Assembly (NCBI GenBank): GCA_028693695.1
Contig: JAQUUV010000007.1
Span: 5,976 to 28,674, forward strand
Direction: 5' to 3'
Origin: Syntrophomonas sp.
GTDB taxonomy: Bacteria; Bacillota; Syntrophomonadia; Syntrophomonadales; Syntrophomonadaceae
Length of the DNA stretch: 22,699 nt
The position numbers and the translations under genes are program-made. Positions 7,355-16,125 of this stretch are shown piece by piece. Position 1 is the stretch's first letter, and every line of letters begins with the position of its first letter. Under the pieces are notes generated by a model that saw only the letters and a list, made by a program, of their open reading frames with translations, was not told where the DNA came from and ran no database searches.

Positions 7355-7455
7355 ATTATTAGGGACTATCACCCTCTGGGTACCACCTGTGTTCGCTGTC
7401 GCTCACTAATAATGTTGCACCCTGCGGGTACTACTGGTGCATCCTTGCGGATGCC
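7355..7455. repeat. hairpin-rich repeat element between miaB and ricA
   Basis: Arms ATTATTAG (7355-7362) and CTAATAAT (7406-7413) enclose a smaller ACCC-TCT-GGGT hairpin (7371-7381) and the 17-nt core TGTTCGCTGTCGCTCAC (7390-7406). A second ACCC-TGC-GGGT hairpin (7419-7429) and a perfect GCATCC/GGATGC stem (7439-7454) follow. Two sub-blocks, ACCCTCTGGGTACCACCTGTG and its variant from 7419, are tandem near-copies. In the transcript sense (minus strand) the last stem carries a GCAA tetraloop. A related sequence with the same 17-nt core lies in mutL at 171-236. It could act as an mRNA processing or stability element between the two genes. Confidence 0.7.
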
Positions 7456-7464
7456 ATTAATTTT

Positions 7465-8808
7465 CTATATTTGATCATCTATCGTTTCAGCAAACACAGA
7501 AAAAGTCTTACCCTTAGTTATTTTAACATTTATTAACTTACCTATTAAGTCTTTGGAGCCAGAAAATATAACGATGCGATTATTACGGGTTCGAGCAGTT
7601 AGTTTTTCCTCATTGGTTTTACTGACACCTTCCACCAGAACATTCTGGATGCTACCCTCCAGGGCTTGATTCAATTCGGCCGCAATTCCATATTGAAGTT
7701 GATTTAAACGGAGCAATCGATTCTTTTTCACATCCAGGTCAAGTTGATCATCCATTAGCGCTGCTTTGGTTCCGCTGCGAATGGAATACAAAAAGGTAAA
7801 GGCAGCATCAAATCTCACCTTTTCCACCATGTCTAGGGTTTCCAAAAAATCGGACTCCGTTTCCCCAGGGAACCCTACAATCAAATCACTGGTAATTGCC
7901 ACCCCGGGTATCCGCCCTCTCATTTTATCCACCAGTTTTAGATAATGGTCACGCGTATAGCCCCGGTTCATCTTCTGTAAAACCATATTACTTCCAGCTT
8001 GCAGAGGGACATGAATGTGTTCGCATAGTTTTTCCCCATTAGCAATAGTATCTATAAGTTTTTCAGACATATCCTTAGGATGAGATGTAGCAAAACGAAT
8101 TCTATCTAATCCTTCTACTTTATCAGCCATCATCAAGAGGTCGGCAAAATCAATCTTTTCACTTAAACCCATTCCATAAGAATTTACATTTTGCCCCAGG
8201 AAGGTTATCTCTTTATAACCAGAATCGACTAATTGCTTCACTTCATTAACAATCTCCTGAGGATGCCGACTTCTTTCCCTTCCTCGAGTATATGGGACTA
8301 TACAGTAACTACAGAAGTTATTACACCCATACATAATATTTACGAAAGCACTGATGCCTTCCTTGCGCCTCGAAGGCAGGGACTCAATAACTTCTCCATG
8401 TTGTTGCCAGACCTGTACCACCCTCTTTTTGGTGGCTCGATACTGTTCGATTAGATGGGGTAGTTCGTGCAGATTATGGGTTCCAAAAATAATGTCTACA
8501 CCCTGCCTTTTCAGCCTGGTTACTACTCCCGGCATTTGAGCCATACACCCGCCGAAGGCAATAATAAGATTAGGATGAGTTTTTTTGAGCTTATTTATTT
8601 CTCCCAGTTTTCCATATACCTTATTTTCGGCAGAATGCCTGACACTACAAGTATTAAACACCACCAGGTCAGCTTCTGCTAGCGTAGCTTCTTCTATATA
8701 ACCCATGTTGTCCAAGAGACCCGAAATTATTTCGGAATCACGAACATTCATTTGACAGCCGTAAGTCAAAATTTGGTAACTGCCAGAGGAGTGATTTATT
8801 TGACTCAT
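7465..8808 (-). CDS. miaB: tRNA-2-methylthio-N6-dimethylallyladenosine synthase MiaB
   Basis: 447 aa radical-SAM methylthiotransferase that converts i6A37 to ms2i6A37 in tRNAs reading UNN codons. The N-terminal UPF0004 domain binds the auxiliary 4Fe-4S cluster through C18, C54 and C88. The radical SAM cluster motif is C162-x3-C166-x2-C169 (YGCNNFCSYC), followed by VPYTRGRE, typical of MiaB rather than MtaB or RimO. A C-terminal TRAM domain follows (about residues 380-445). The ATG start has AAGGA about 10 nt upstream and sits 17 nt after rpe. It shares the interval with ricA as in B. subtilis. Confidence 0.96.
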   Translation of the reverse strand: MSQINHSSGSYQILTYGCQMNVRDSEIISGLLDNMGYIEEATLAEADLVVFNTCSVRHSAENKVYGKLGEINKLKKTHPNLIIAFGGCMAQMPGVVTRLKRQGVDIIFGTHNLHELPHLIEQYRATKKRVVQVWQQHGEVIESLPSRRKEGISAFVNIMYGCNNFCSYCIVPYTRGRERSRHPQEIVNEVKQLVDSGYKEITFLGQNVNSYGMGLSEKIDFADLLMMADKVEGLDRIRFATSHPKDMSEKLIDTIANGEKLCEHIHVPLQAGSNMVLQKMNRGYTRDHYLKLVDKMRGRIPGVAITSDLIVGFPGETESDFLETLDMVEKVRFDAAFTFLYSIRSGTKAALMDDQLDLDVKKNRLLRLNQLQYGIAAELNQALEGSIQNVLVEGVSKTNEEKLTARTRNNRIVIFSGSKDLIGKLINVKITKGKTFSVFAETIDDQI

Positions 8809-8825
8809 AATTAGTTGTTCCTTTA

Positions 8826-9503
8826 TTATGTATTTTTCAGGGAAGTTTTTTGTGGGATTATCTGCTTCAGCTTTTGTACAGCCTGATCTATATCTGCAGC
8901 TTTAAAAATATATGAACCTGCTACCAGTACATTTGCACCCGCATTTACCACTTCTTGACCAGTCTCTGCATTTATTCCTCCATCTACTTGCAAATAAGCG
9001 GATGAACCAGACCGCTCTAGCATAGCTTTTAGAAAGGCAATCTTCCCGGTTACTGAGGTTATAAAGCTTTGCCCGCCAAAACCTGGATTCACACTCATGG
9101 CTAGGATCAGGTCCAGGTCGGATAGCACATTTTCCAAGACTGATACGGAAGTGGCAGGATTAAGGGCTACGCCTGCTTTTATTCCGGCATCCTTAATCAT
9201 ATAAATAATTCTATGCAAATGGGGACATACCTCAGCATGAACCGTAATAAGATCAGCACCAGCTTTAATAAAAGCGGGAATGATATTCTCCGGTCTCTCT
9301 ATCATCAAATGAACATCCATGAAGAGTTTAGTCTCCTGTTTAATATCAGCCACTATTTGAGGCCCAATGGTAATGTTCGGTACAAAGTGTCCATCCATAA
9401 CATCAATATGCAGCCAATCAGCTCCGGCTTTCTCAACTTTATGTACGTCTTCAGCCAAATGAGCAAAATTAGCTGATAGAATCGAAGGTGCAAGTAAAAC
9501 CAC
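8826..9503 (-). CDS. rpe: Ribulose-phosphate 3-epimerase
   Basis: 225 aa TIM-barrel enzyme interconverting ribulose 5-phosphate and xylulose 5-phosphate in the pentose phosphate pathway. Motifs: LHIDVMDGHFVPN (metal and catalytic His/Asp at 32 and 34), MDVHLM with H65, VNPGFGGQ for the phosphate loop, and VDGGIN with the second catalytic Asp. The start is GTG, whose first base is the last base of the rsgA TAG, with an AGGAGAGG site 8 nt upstream. The rsgA-rpe order is conserved in Firmicutes. Confidence 0.97.
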   Translation of the reverse strand: MVLLAPSILSANFAHLAEDVHKVEKAGADWLHIDVMDGHFVPNITIGPQIVADIKQETKLFMDVHLMIERPENIIPAFIKAGADLITVHAEVCPHLHRIIYMIKDAGIKAGVALNPATSVSVLENVLSDLDLILAMSVNPGFGGQSFITSVTGKIAFLKAMLERSGSSAYLQVDGGINAETGQEVVNAGANVLVAGSYIFKAADIDQAVQKLKQIIPQKTSLKNT

Positions 9504-10381
9504 TAGTAAGACCTCTCCTTTTCCATGATTTCCTCCAGCATAGCTATATAATTATGGTAACGTGACGACAGTATCCTCTGCTCTTCAACTGCACTTTTAA
9601 TTCCGCACTCCTTTTCCCGATAGTGCAGACAATTATCAAACTTACAGATGTGGGAATAAGCATCAAAATCAGGAAAGTAATTGCGCAGCTCTTCTCTCCT
9701 AAGAACCGGCATATCCATGACACTAAATCCGGGGGTATCAACTATCCATCCTCCGTGAGGCAAAGGATATAGTTCCGAATGCCTGGTGGTGTGCTTACCC
9801 CGGCCAATTTTACTGCTAACCTCTTGAGTTCTTACATTTACTTCCCCAGTCAGATATTTAAGCATACTGGATTTGCCGGTTCCTGATGGACCTGCAAAGA
9901 CTGCAATTTCGCCAGCGACCATATCGCTCAGAATTTCCAGGCCAATATTTTGTTTGGCAGATGTTTGAATAACCCTAAAACTGTCAGGATAGTATTCTAA
10001 AATCTGGCTAACCTGTTCATCAGGAGCGAGATCACACTTGTTAAGAATAATATAAGGAGTAATTCGATTAAATTCCGCCAGAAAAAGCAAACGATCCAGC
10101 AATACCAGGTCAGGTCTGGGCTTATCGCATGCCATTACAATTAATACCAAGGTTACATTGGCTACCCAGGGCCGGTTAAGCTGATTGTCACGTGGCAACA
10201 CCTTTTCCAGAATACCCGTACCGATTTCCAGTGGGGTAAACATCACCCGGTCTCCACTCAGAATTTTTTGCTTAACCTTACCTCTTAATTTACATTCGTA
10301 AATATTCATTTTCTGGTCCTGTACATAATAGAAGCCGCCATAGTTTTTTAATACCCGGCCTTGCTCTTGCGTCAGAGTCAT
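9503..10381 (-). CDS. rsgA: Ribosome small-subunit GTPase RsgA
   Basis: 292 aa, near the usual 290-300. RsgA (YjeQ/CpgA) is a circularly permuted GTPase that checks late 30S assembly. Seen in order: an OB-fold (about 1-65), G4 NKCD (114-117), G1 GPSGTGKSS (164-172), G3 DTPG (215-218), and a C-terminal zinc site C246, C251, H253, C259. The frame is open upstream into pknB, but the ATG at 10381 has GGGAGG 6 nt upstream and gives the normal N-terminus; the longer form would overlap pknB by about 60 nt without a ribosome site. In Firmicutes it is encoded next to prkC and is phosphorylated by that kinase in B. subtilis. Confidence 0.95.
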   Translation of the reverse strand: MTLTQEQGRVLKNYGGFYYVQDQKMNIYECKLRGKVKQKILSGDRVMFTPLEIGTGILEKVLPRDNQLNRPWVANVTLVLIVMACDKPRPDLVLLDRLLFLAEFNRITPYIILNKCDLAPDEQVSQILEYYPDSFRVIQTSAKQNIGLEILSDMVAGEIAVFAGPSGTGKSSMLKYLTGEVNVRTQEVSSKIGRGKHTTRHSELYPLPHGGWIVDTPGFSVMDMPVLRREELRNYFPDFDAYSHICKFDNCLHYREKECGIKSAVEEQRILSSRYHNYIAMLEEIMEKERSY

Positions 10382-10387
10382 GCTTGT

Positions 10388-10393
10388 CCTCCC
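10388..10393 (-). promoter_or_regulatory. ribosome binding site deciding the rsgA start
   Basis: GGGAGG on the minus strand, 6 nt before the ATG at 10381 and inside the 31-nt gap after pknB. It excludes the longer open frame beginning within pknB. Confidence 0.75.
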
Positions 10394-10412
10394 ATTAGGG
10401 CATCTGCTTGCA

Positions 10413-12251
10413 TTATAGGTTATAAGTTTTAGTGAGAATGTCATTAAGCAGAACTTCAGCTGTTCCGGTTCCACTATAATTTATGCCCACACTAACCGTT
10501 TCACCAGCTCTGTGAAGAATACTATAGACTTGTCGACTTCCCCTAGCATCATTTACACGTACCACCACTTTATAGTATTGCTGGTCAGAAGGCAGATTGA
10601 ATTCCAGAGTTTTGGTTTTTGACACAGGCCCTGGACCGGTACTGAGGGTTATATTCACTTTAGTTCCTTCATCCGTCAGAACTCCGGCGGCAGTGTCCTG
10701 ATCTGCTACTTGATCAGCAAAATATGCAGTACTTTCCTGTCGTTTAACATCACCCAAGACCAGTTTATTATCTTGCAGTTTTTTACTAGCTGCATCTTGC
10801 GTCAATCCTTTTAAATCAGGCATAGTTACCCGATTGGGCTGTTTCCCTTTACTAACTGCTACATTTACGCTAGTTCCTGGTTTCGCCATGGTGTCCGCAT
10901 CCGGTTTTTGGACAAGTACCATTCCCTCAGCTTTTGTTTCATCATAACGAGGCTCCTGTTCACCCAGGTTTAAACCAACTTTCGCCAGTCTATCTCCGGC
11001 TGCCTTAACATCAATTCCAACGATATTCGGTACTTTGACCTTCTCTGATCCTAGACTAATTTTCACATTAATCTTAGCCTTAGCTTTTACCTTACGACCT
11101 TTAAGCGGATCCTGAGACATGACTGCGTCCTTTTCCACCGTGTCACTAGCCTCATAGCCGATTACATTCATTACCAGATCAAGATCAACAAGTTCTTGCT
11201 GTGCTATTGTAATGTTTTTACCTACAATCTCAGGCACGGCAATCTCTTTGCCAAAGATGTTGCCCCCCATCGTAAACACAACTCCAAAAAGAAGCCCAAT
11301 TATTGCCATGGCTATTAATGCCACACCTATAGGACGTAATTTTCTCTTTTTCACATTCGCTTCATCCCTTCCTTCCAACCCGCTTGTCATAGCCAAGGAT
11401 TTATTGCGACTGCTCTTACCGATGTATTCTGAGCTTTCCTTATTCAAATTAAGCAACGCATTACGCATGTCCAATGCCGTGGAAAATCGGTTGGCTGGGA
11501 CTTTCTCCATCGCTTTATATATTATTCCCTCTAAAGCCGGAGGTATTGCATTATTTATGGTGCGCGGAGAAGGCGGAACATCATGGATATGCCGGAGTGC
11601 AATCGTTATAGGGCTATCAGCATCAAAAGGAACCTTGCCAGTAAGCATTTCATAGAGGATACAGCCTATGGAATAGATGTCAGTGGTTCTATTGATGGCT
11701 TCTCCCCGAGCCTGTTCCGGTGAAAAATAGTGAACTGATCCTACTATATTATTTCCATAAGTAATTGTTCCACTACTAACTGCTCTCGCTATACCGAAAT
11801 CAGCTACTTTTACCATTCCATGTTCTGTAATCAAGATGTTATGAGGTTTAATATCCCGGTGAATAATGCCTTTCTCATGGGCATGTTGAACCCCGTCGCA
11901 CACCATTATGGCAATATCAACCGCCCGTTCTATCGAGAGAGGGGCCTGACTACGGATCATGTCTTTCAAGGTCTTTCCATCCACCAATTCCATGACAATG
12001 TAATGAATATCGTTTTCCTGTCCAACATCATAAATGTTTACAATGTTAGGATGAGAAATACGAGCTGCAGACAAAGCCTCGGTTTTAAATTTCTCTACAA
12101 AATTTTTATCTCTGGAAAATTCATCTTTCAATATTTTGACCGCTACAATTCTATCCAAAACCCTGTCCCGAGCCTTATATACGGTTGACATTCCGCCTTC
12201 CCCGATTATTTCGATTAACTCATAGCGACCACCCAATACCGTGCCGTTCAA
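10413..12251 (-). CDS. pknB: PASTA-domain Ser/Thr protein kinase (PrkC/PknB/Stk)
   Basis: 612 aa membrane kinase. The cytoplasmic kinase domain spans about 10-270: glycine loop GEGGMSTVY (17-25), K39, HRDIKPHN (131-138), DFG (151-153) and SPEQARGE in the activation segment. A single membrane helix covers about 307-328. The extracellular part has three PASTA repeats starting near 338, 407 and 477, which in relatives bind muropeptides or lipid II. A final region of about 70 residues of beta-rich, Ig-like character follows, as in PrkC. It pairs with the PP2C phosphatase directly upstream. The start codon is TTG with AGGAGG 8 nt upstream; that site overlaps the phosphatase stop codon, so translation of the two is probably coupled. 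Confidence 0.96.
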   Translation of the reverse strand: MNGTVLGGRYELIEIIGEGGMSTVYKARDRVLDRIVAVKILKDEFSRDKNFVEKFKTEALSAARISHPNIVNIYDVGQENDIHYIVMELVDGKTLKDMIRSQAPLSIERAVDIAIMVCDGVQHAHEKGIIHRDIKPHNILITEHGMVKVADFGIARAVSSGTITYGNNIVGSVHYFSPEQARGEAINRTTDIYSIGCILYEMLTGKVPFDADSPITIALRHIHDVPPSPRTINNAIPPALEGIIYKAMEKVPANRFSTALDMRNALLNLNKESSEYIGKSSRNKSLAMTSGLEGRDEANVKKRKLRPIGVALIAMAIIGLLFGVVFTMGGNIFGKEIAVPEIVGKNITIAQQELVDLDLVMNVIGYEASDTVEKDAVMSQDPLKGRKVKAKAKINVKISLGSEKVKVPNIVGIDVKAAGDRLAKVGLNLGEQEPRYDETKAEGMVLVQKPDADTMAKPGTSVNVAVSKGKQPNRVTMPDLKGLTQDAASKKLQDNKLVLGDVKRQESTAYFADQVADQDTAAGVLTDEGTKVNITLSTGPGPVSKTKTLEFNLPSDQQYYKVVVRVNDARGSRQVYSILHRAGETVSVGINYSGTGTAEVLLNDILTKTYNL

Positions 12252-12259
12252 TATCCGTA

Positions 12260-12265
12260 CCTCCT
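12260..12265 (-). promoter_or_regulatory. ribosome binding site for the TTG start of pknB
   Basis: AGGAGG on the minus strand, 8 nt before the TTG at 12251. It overlaps the PP2C stop codon (12264-12266). Confidence 0.75.
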
Positions 12266-12971
12266 ACACACGTAATAGCACAATAGTAATATTATCGTAA
12301 CCACCCTTACTAAGGGCCATATTCAGTAATTCCTGGGCAGCTTCTTGAGGTTCATCTGCTCCCCTAAGAGTCTCATAAATTTTCTCATCTTCTATGAGGT
12401 CAGTCAGGCCGTCAGTACACATCAAGACCCAATCTCCCGCTTGTATTTCCTCCTGGTAAATATCAACCTCTACGTGACTCTCTACTCCAACTGCCCTGGT
12501 TAAGACATGATTATAAACATTGGAGCGCATATCTTCCTTCTTGAGTAACCCATCGTTAAACATCTGTTCTGCCAAGGTATGATTACGGGTAACTTTGATT
12601 AGTTGGTCTTCTTTATAAAGATATAAACTGCTATCACCTACATGAGCCACTACTATACTGCCATCATGAATTACCGCCGCAGTCAGGGTAGTTCCCATTT
12701 CATAGAGAGCATCATCAGATTTGCCCTTTTCCCAGATATTCCGGTTGGCCATCTTGGCTGCAGATTGAAGGGCGGGAATGATTTCCTCGGCAACAGAAAA
12801 AATAAGATTTTCTTGAATTGTTTCCACCGCCAGCCGTGAGGCCACATCTCCACCCTTATGTCCACCCATACCATCGCAAACTACGAAAATACGTTTATCC
12901 TGATCAATGAAAAAATAATCTTCATTTCTTTTTCGGTGCAGTCCTATGTCTGTAATACCAACTACCCTCAT
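12264..12971 (-). CDS. prpC: PP2C-family Ser/Thr phosphatase (Stp/PrpC)
   Basis: 235 aa, metal-dependent phosphatase that reverses the action of the PASTA kinase. Conserved PP2C motifs: RNEDYFF near the N-terminus, CDGMGGHKGGDVAS, HVGDSSLY, CTDGLTD and GGYDNITIVLL at the C-terminus; the acidic residues bind two or three Mn/Mg ions. The frame is open upstream into rlmN, but the ATG at 12971 yields the usual MRVVGITDIGLHRKRNEDY start and has AAGGTGG 3 nt upstream. It lies 10 nt after rlmN. Confidence 0.95.
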   Translation of the reverse strand: MRVVGITDIGLHRKRNEDYFFIDQDKRIFVVCDGMGGHKGGDVASRLAVETIQENLIFSVAEEIIPALQSAAKMANRNIWEKGKSDDALYEMGTTLTAAVIHDGSIVVAHVGDSSLYLYKEDQLIKVTRNHTLAEQMFNDGLLKKEDMRSNVYNHVLTRAVGVESHVEVDIYQEEIQAGDWVLMCTDGLTDLIEDEKIYETLRGADEPQEAAQELLNMALSKGGYDNITIVLLRV

Positions 12972-12974
12972 AAT

Positions 12975-12981
12975 CCACCTT
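12975..12981 (-). promoter_or_regulatory. ribosome binding site deciding the PP2C start
   Basis: AAGGTGG on the minus strand just before the ATG at 12971, in the short gap after rlmN. The spacing of 3 nt is tight. It argues against the 18-codon extension that would overlap rlmN. Confidence 0.6.
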
Positions 12982-14055
12982 CTAGCGTTCTCTTTTTGCA
13001 GCCAATTGACCGCACGCAGCTTCAATATCGGAACCTCGTTCCTCTCTAAGAGTAACGTTTAACCCACCATCTACCAGCCATTTATAAAATTGCCCTATCT
13101 TAACAGGGGACGGTCTTTTAAAGTCCAAACCGCTTACTTCATTATAAGGAATAAGGTTTACATTCGCCAGCAAAGGTTTTAATAATTTGATCATGGCACG
13201 GGCATCGCTCAAGTCCGTATTAACCTCGTCCAACATTATATATTCAAAGGTAACCCTGCGCCCACTATATTCTATATATTCTGCAACTGATTCCAAAAGC
13301 AGCTCCAACGGATATTTCCGGTTAAGGGGTATTAATTGATTTCTAAGCTCATTATTGCAGGCGTGTAGTGATACCGCCAAGGTAATTTGTATTTTCTCCC
13401 GGGCCAGTCTTTGTATACCCTTTACTTCACCAGCAGTAGATATGGTTATATGCCTCTGCCCAATATTAATCCCGCGATGATCGTTAAGTATATAAACCGA
13501 TTTAAGCACTTCATCAAAATTAAGCATCGGTTCTCCCATACCCATGTAAACAACGTTGGTAATTAGTTGTTCATCCTTCGCCTTCAGTCTTTTAGCTAAT
13601 TCACGCCGTGATCCCAAGACCTGACCGGCCATCTCATAAGCCTGTAGATTCCTTTGAAAACCAGAAGCTCCGGTTGCGCAAAAGGCACATCCTACCGGAC
13701 ATCCTACCTGGGTAGAGATGCATAGTGAATGGCGATCATTTTTATCCCCACTCTGGGGTATAAGCACCGTTTCCACTTTCTTCTTATCCTTCATTTCCAA
13801 AAGAAATTTGCGAGTATTGTCCTTGGAAACCCGTTGTTTGAGCACACGCGGTATTGATATTTCTGCGTTTTCATCTAATCTTGCTCTAAGTTCCTTCGGT
13901 ATGTCACTCATTTCATAAAATGAGCTTACTTCCTTGCGGTATATCCATCCATAAATTTGCTTGGCCCTGAACCTGGGCTGTCCCAGGGAAAGCAAATAAT
14001 TTTCCAGATCCCCTATATCCATTCCCAAGAGTTCCGTTTTATTTTCCATATTCAT
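12982..14055 (-). CDS. rlmN: 23S rRNA (adenine2503-C2)/tRNA methyltransferase RlmN
   Basis: 357 aa radical-SAM methyltransferase that methylates C2 of A2503 in 23S rRNA and A37 in some tRNAs. Radical SAM ligands are C119, C123 and C126 (GCPVGCAFCATG). The two mechanistic cysteines are C112 (LCISTQVGC) and C348 near the C-terminus (AACGQL). GMGEPMLNFDEV is the SAM-binding GGE-like motif. The gene begins 1 nt after the rsmB stop. The nearest good ribosome site, AGGAGG at 14072-14077, is 16 nt from the first ATG, which is long, so the start (Met1 or Met3) may depend on termination of rsmB translation. It has Cfr-like cysteines but the context and length indicate RlmN. Confidence 0.96.
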   Translation of the reverse strand: MNMENKTELLGMDIGDLENYLLSLGQPRFRAKQIYGWIYRKEVSSFYEMSDIPKELRARLDENAEISIPRVLKQRVSKDNTRKFLLEMKDKKKVETVLIPQSGDKNDRHSLCISTQVGCPVGCAFCATGASGFQRNLQAYEMAGQVLGSRRELAKRLKAKDEQLITNVVYMGMGEPMLNFDEVLKSVYILNDHRGINIGQRHITISTAGEVKGIQRLAREKIQITLAVSLHACNNELRNQLIPLNRKYPLELLLESVAEYIEYSGRRVTFEYIMLDEVNTDLSDARAMIKLLKPLLANVNLIPYNEVSGLDFKRPSPVKIGQFYKWLVDGGLNVTLREERGSDIEAACGQLAAKRER

Positions 14056-14056
14056 A

Positions 14057-15451
14057 CTAAAAGCTTATTTTCCTCCTCATTTTGGCATAAAACATACCAT
14101 CGGTTTCATATTTCCCGGGTAGTACCGTCAACATACCCCCGGCTGCCGTTTCTTTATCTTTAGTATCTAAAGGGAAAAAAGATATGTCCCCAGCGAAACC
14201 TTCTAGGACAAAATCTGGATTGCTCTTTATAAATTGTGTTACCAGTTCATCATTTTCTTCCCGGTTTATGGTACAGGTGGAATAAATCAACCTTCCACCA
14301 GGGAGCACCATCGAAGCAGCCTTTTCAAGTAGACTGCATTGTAGTAATGGTAATCCCGATATGCTATCCGAGGTTTTTCTCCACCTGGAATCAGCCCGAC
14401 GGTTTAAAACCCCCAGGCCCGAACAAGGCGCATCCAATAAAACACCCTGAGCCTTTTTTAGTCCTTCGCTAATACCCAGAATATCTTGTTTGTGACCTTC
14501 AACGATAGTTATACCCAAGCGGGCACAATTGCTTGCCAGCAAAGCCAGTTTATGGCCGTAAATATCATAGGCATCAATCTTCCCCACATTATTCATTTGT
14601 TCGGCCATGAAGCTGGTTTTTCCTCCCACCCCGCAACAAAGGTCAATAACATTTTCACCTGCTTGTGGCTTAAGTATGGAAACCGCCAGCATGGAGCCTT
14701 CATTTTGCACATAAAAACGACCTGCTTGAAAAGCTGTAATCTCTTCCAGGCTTTTTTCCATTATCTCTACTTGCAGTCCCCAGGGGCTTCTATGACTGGC
14801 CGAGCAATGAATTCCATCTTGGCTTAGAGTATATATTAATTCATCTCTGCTTCCCAACAACTCATTATTGCGTAAAATCAGAGCCGGCCTCTGATTGAAG
14901 TATAGTAACATGTTTCGGGTAGCATGTATTCCATACTCCTGCAAGCATTTCTCAACCAGCCATTCTGGCTGAGAATAATATACCGCCAAGTATTCTTTGC
15001 TATCAACTGGCTCAGGATATTTTATGGAATCACGGCTTCTGCTTATGTTACGCAAGACACCGTTAGCCACTCCAGAGAGTTTAGAACCAGCCTTTTTACG
15101 GCTTAGCTCCACAGCACAATTAACCGCGGCATAGTCAGGTATCTTCTCCATAAATAGCATTTGATAAAGGGAAATTCGCAAGGAATTTCTTAACCAGGGG
15201 TTTTGTTTTTCCAGGGGTTTTTGCAAAAAAAGATTAAGCACCCAATCCAGGTGCTTTAACATTCTAATGGTTCCATTCACGATCTCGGTGACCAGGTGCC
15301 TGTCATCTGACAATAAGGTGGATTTCCTTAAATACTGGTCAAGAACAATATTAGTATAAGCACCTTTTTCCATGACATTGTAAACTACCTCTAGCGCTAA
15401 TTCGCGTGGATCGCTTGCGACCCGGGCCGATCCATCTACAGATCTAGTCAT
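14057..15451 (-). CDS. rsmB: 16S rRNA (cytosine967-C5)-methyltransferase RsmB
   Basis: 464 aa. An N-terminal NusB-like RNA-binding domain (about 1-150) is followed by a Rossmann SAM methyltransferase domain. Motifs: VIDLCCGVGGKTSFMAEQM for SAM binding, DAPCSGLGVLNRR with one active-site Cys, and YSTCTINREEND with the catalytic Cys. The frame also offers a GTG at 15460, but the ATG at 15451 is better placed behind GGGTGG (5 nt). Either start overlaps the end of the YugP-type gene, so translation is probably coupled. rlmN follows after 1 nt, as in B. subtilis. Confidence 0.95.
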   Translation of the reverse strand: MTRSVDGSARVASDPRELALEVVYNVMEKGAYTNIVLDQYLRKSTLLSDDRHLVTEIVNGTIRMLKHLDWVLNLFLQKPLEKQNPWLRNSLRISLYQMLFMEKIPDYAAVNCAVELSRKKAGSKLSGVANGVLRNISRSRDSIKYPEPVDSKEYLAVYYSQPEWLVEKCLQEYGIHATRNMLLYFNQRPALILRNNELLGSRDELIYTLSQDGIHCSASHRSPWGLQVEIMEKSLEEITAFQAGRFYVQNEGSMLAVSILKPQAGENVIDLCCGVGGKTSFMAEQMNNVGKIDAYDIYGHKLALLASNCARLGITIVEGHKQDILGISEGLKKAQGVLLDAPCSGLGVLNRRADSRWRKTSDSISGLPLLQCSLLEKAASMVLPGGRLIYSTCTINREENDELVTQFIKSNPDFVLEGFAGDISFFPLDTKDKETAAGGMLTVLPGKYETDGMFYAKMRRKISF

Positions 15452-16121
15452 CACTGCCACCCGTAAATATCATTACATAATAGAGCAAATTAGCAATCGC
15501 TGAAAGCGTTGCGGCTAGATAAGTTAGGGCAGCCGCCCCCAGAACTTTTTTCACCATAGGAATCTCGTCATTGCTCACCAGACCAGCCTCGGTTAATTGA
15601 AGCACGGCTCGACGCGAAGCATTTAACTCTACCGGTAGGGTTACCAGTTGAAATGCGACTACCGCTGAAAATAGAATAATACCTAATAACAATAAATTAA
15701 GACTGTTCATTAGCATCCCTACCAATATTATTGGAAAAGAAGCACTTGAAGCTAAATTTGTAACCGGCACCAGCGCATGGCGCAATTCCAAGGGCCCATA
15801 TTTTTGGTGATGCTGTATAGCGTGACCTACCTCGTGAGCAGCAACGCCGATGGCGGCAATTGAGTTACTTCCATAAACTGTCTCTGATAAATGCAGGGTA
15901 TGGGTTCGGGGATCATAATTATCAGAAAGACTGCCTGCGATTGCCTCAATCCCCACTTTATTGCCCATGCCATTCCTCTGTAGAATCTGGGCAGCAACAT
16001 CTGCCCCGCTGTAGCCTCGTGCAGACCTTATCTTAGAATACTTGTTAAAGGTGGATTTCACCTTAAACTGCGCATATAATGACAACAGTAATGCGGGTAA
16101 TATAAAGATTAAATAACCCAT
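15444..16121 (-). CDS. yugP: YugP-type membrane zinc metallopeptidase
   Basis: 225 aa of the Zn_peptidase_2 family. Residues 1-18 form a membrane helix. A soluble segment carries the zinc-peptidase signature HEVGH at 96-100. Three hydrophobic stretches follow at about 118-140, 142-162 and 188-220. The substrate is unknown for the family; membrane-protein quality control is a reasonable guess. AAAGGAGG, 8 nt before the ATG, overlaps the DUF116 stop codon, so the two are translationally coupled. The 3' end overlaps rsmB. Confidence 0.92.
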   Translation of the reverse strand: MGYLIFILPALLLSLYAQFKVKSTFNKYSKIRSARGYSGADVAAQILQRNGMGNKVGIEAIAGSLSDNYDPRTHTLHLSETVYGSNSIAAIGVAAHEVGHAIQHHQKYGPLELRHALVPVTNLASSASFPIILVGMLMNSLNLLLLGIILFSAVVAFQLVTLPVELNASRRAVLQLTEAGLVSNDEIPMVKKVLGAAALTYLAATLSAIANLLYYVMIFTGGSDD

Positions 16122-16125
16122 TTAT

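Noticed and set aside
10382..10474. 31-codon N-terminal extension of rsgA overlapping pknB
   Set aside because: A strong ribosome site directly precedes the ATG at 10381, and the shorter protein has the normal family length.
12972..13025. 18-codon N-terminal extension of the PP2C gene overlapping rlmN
   Set aside because: The PP2C fold begins at MRVVGITD from the ATG at 12971, which has its own ribosome site.
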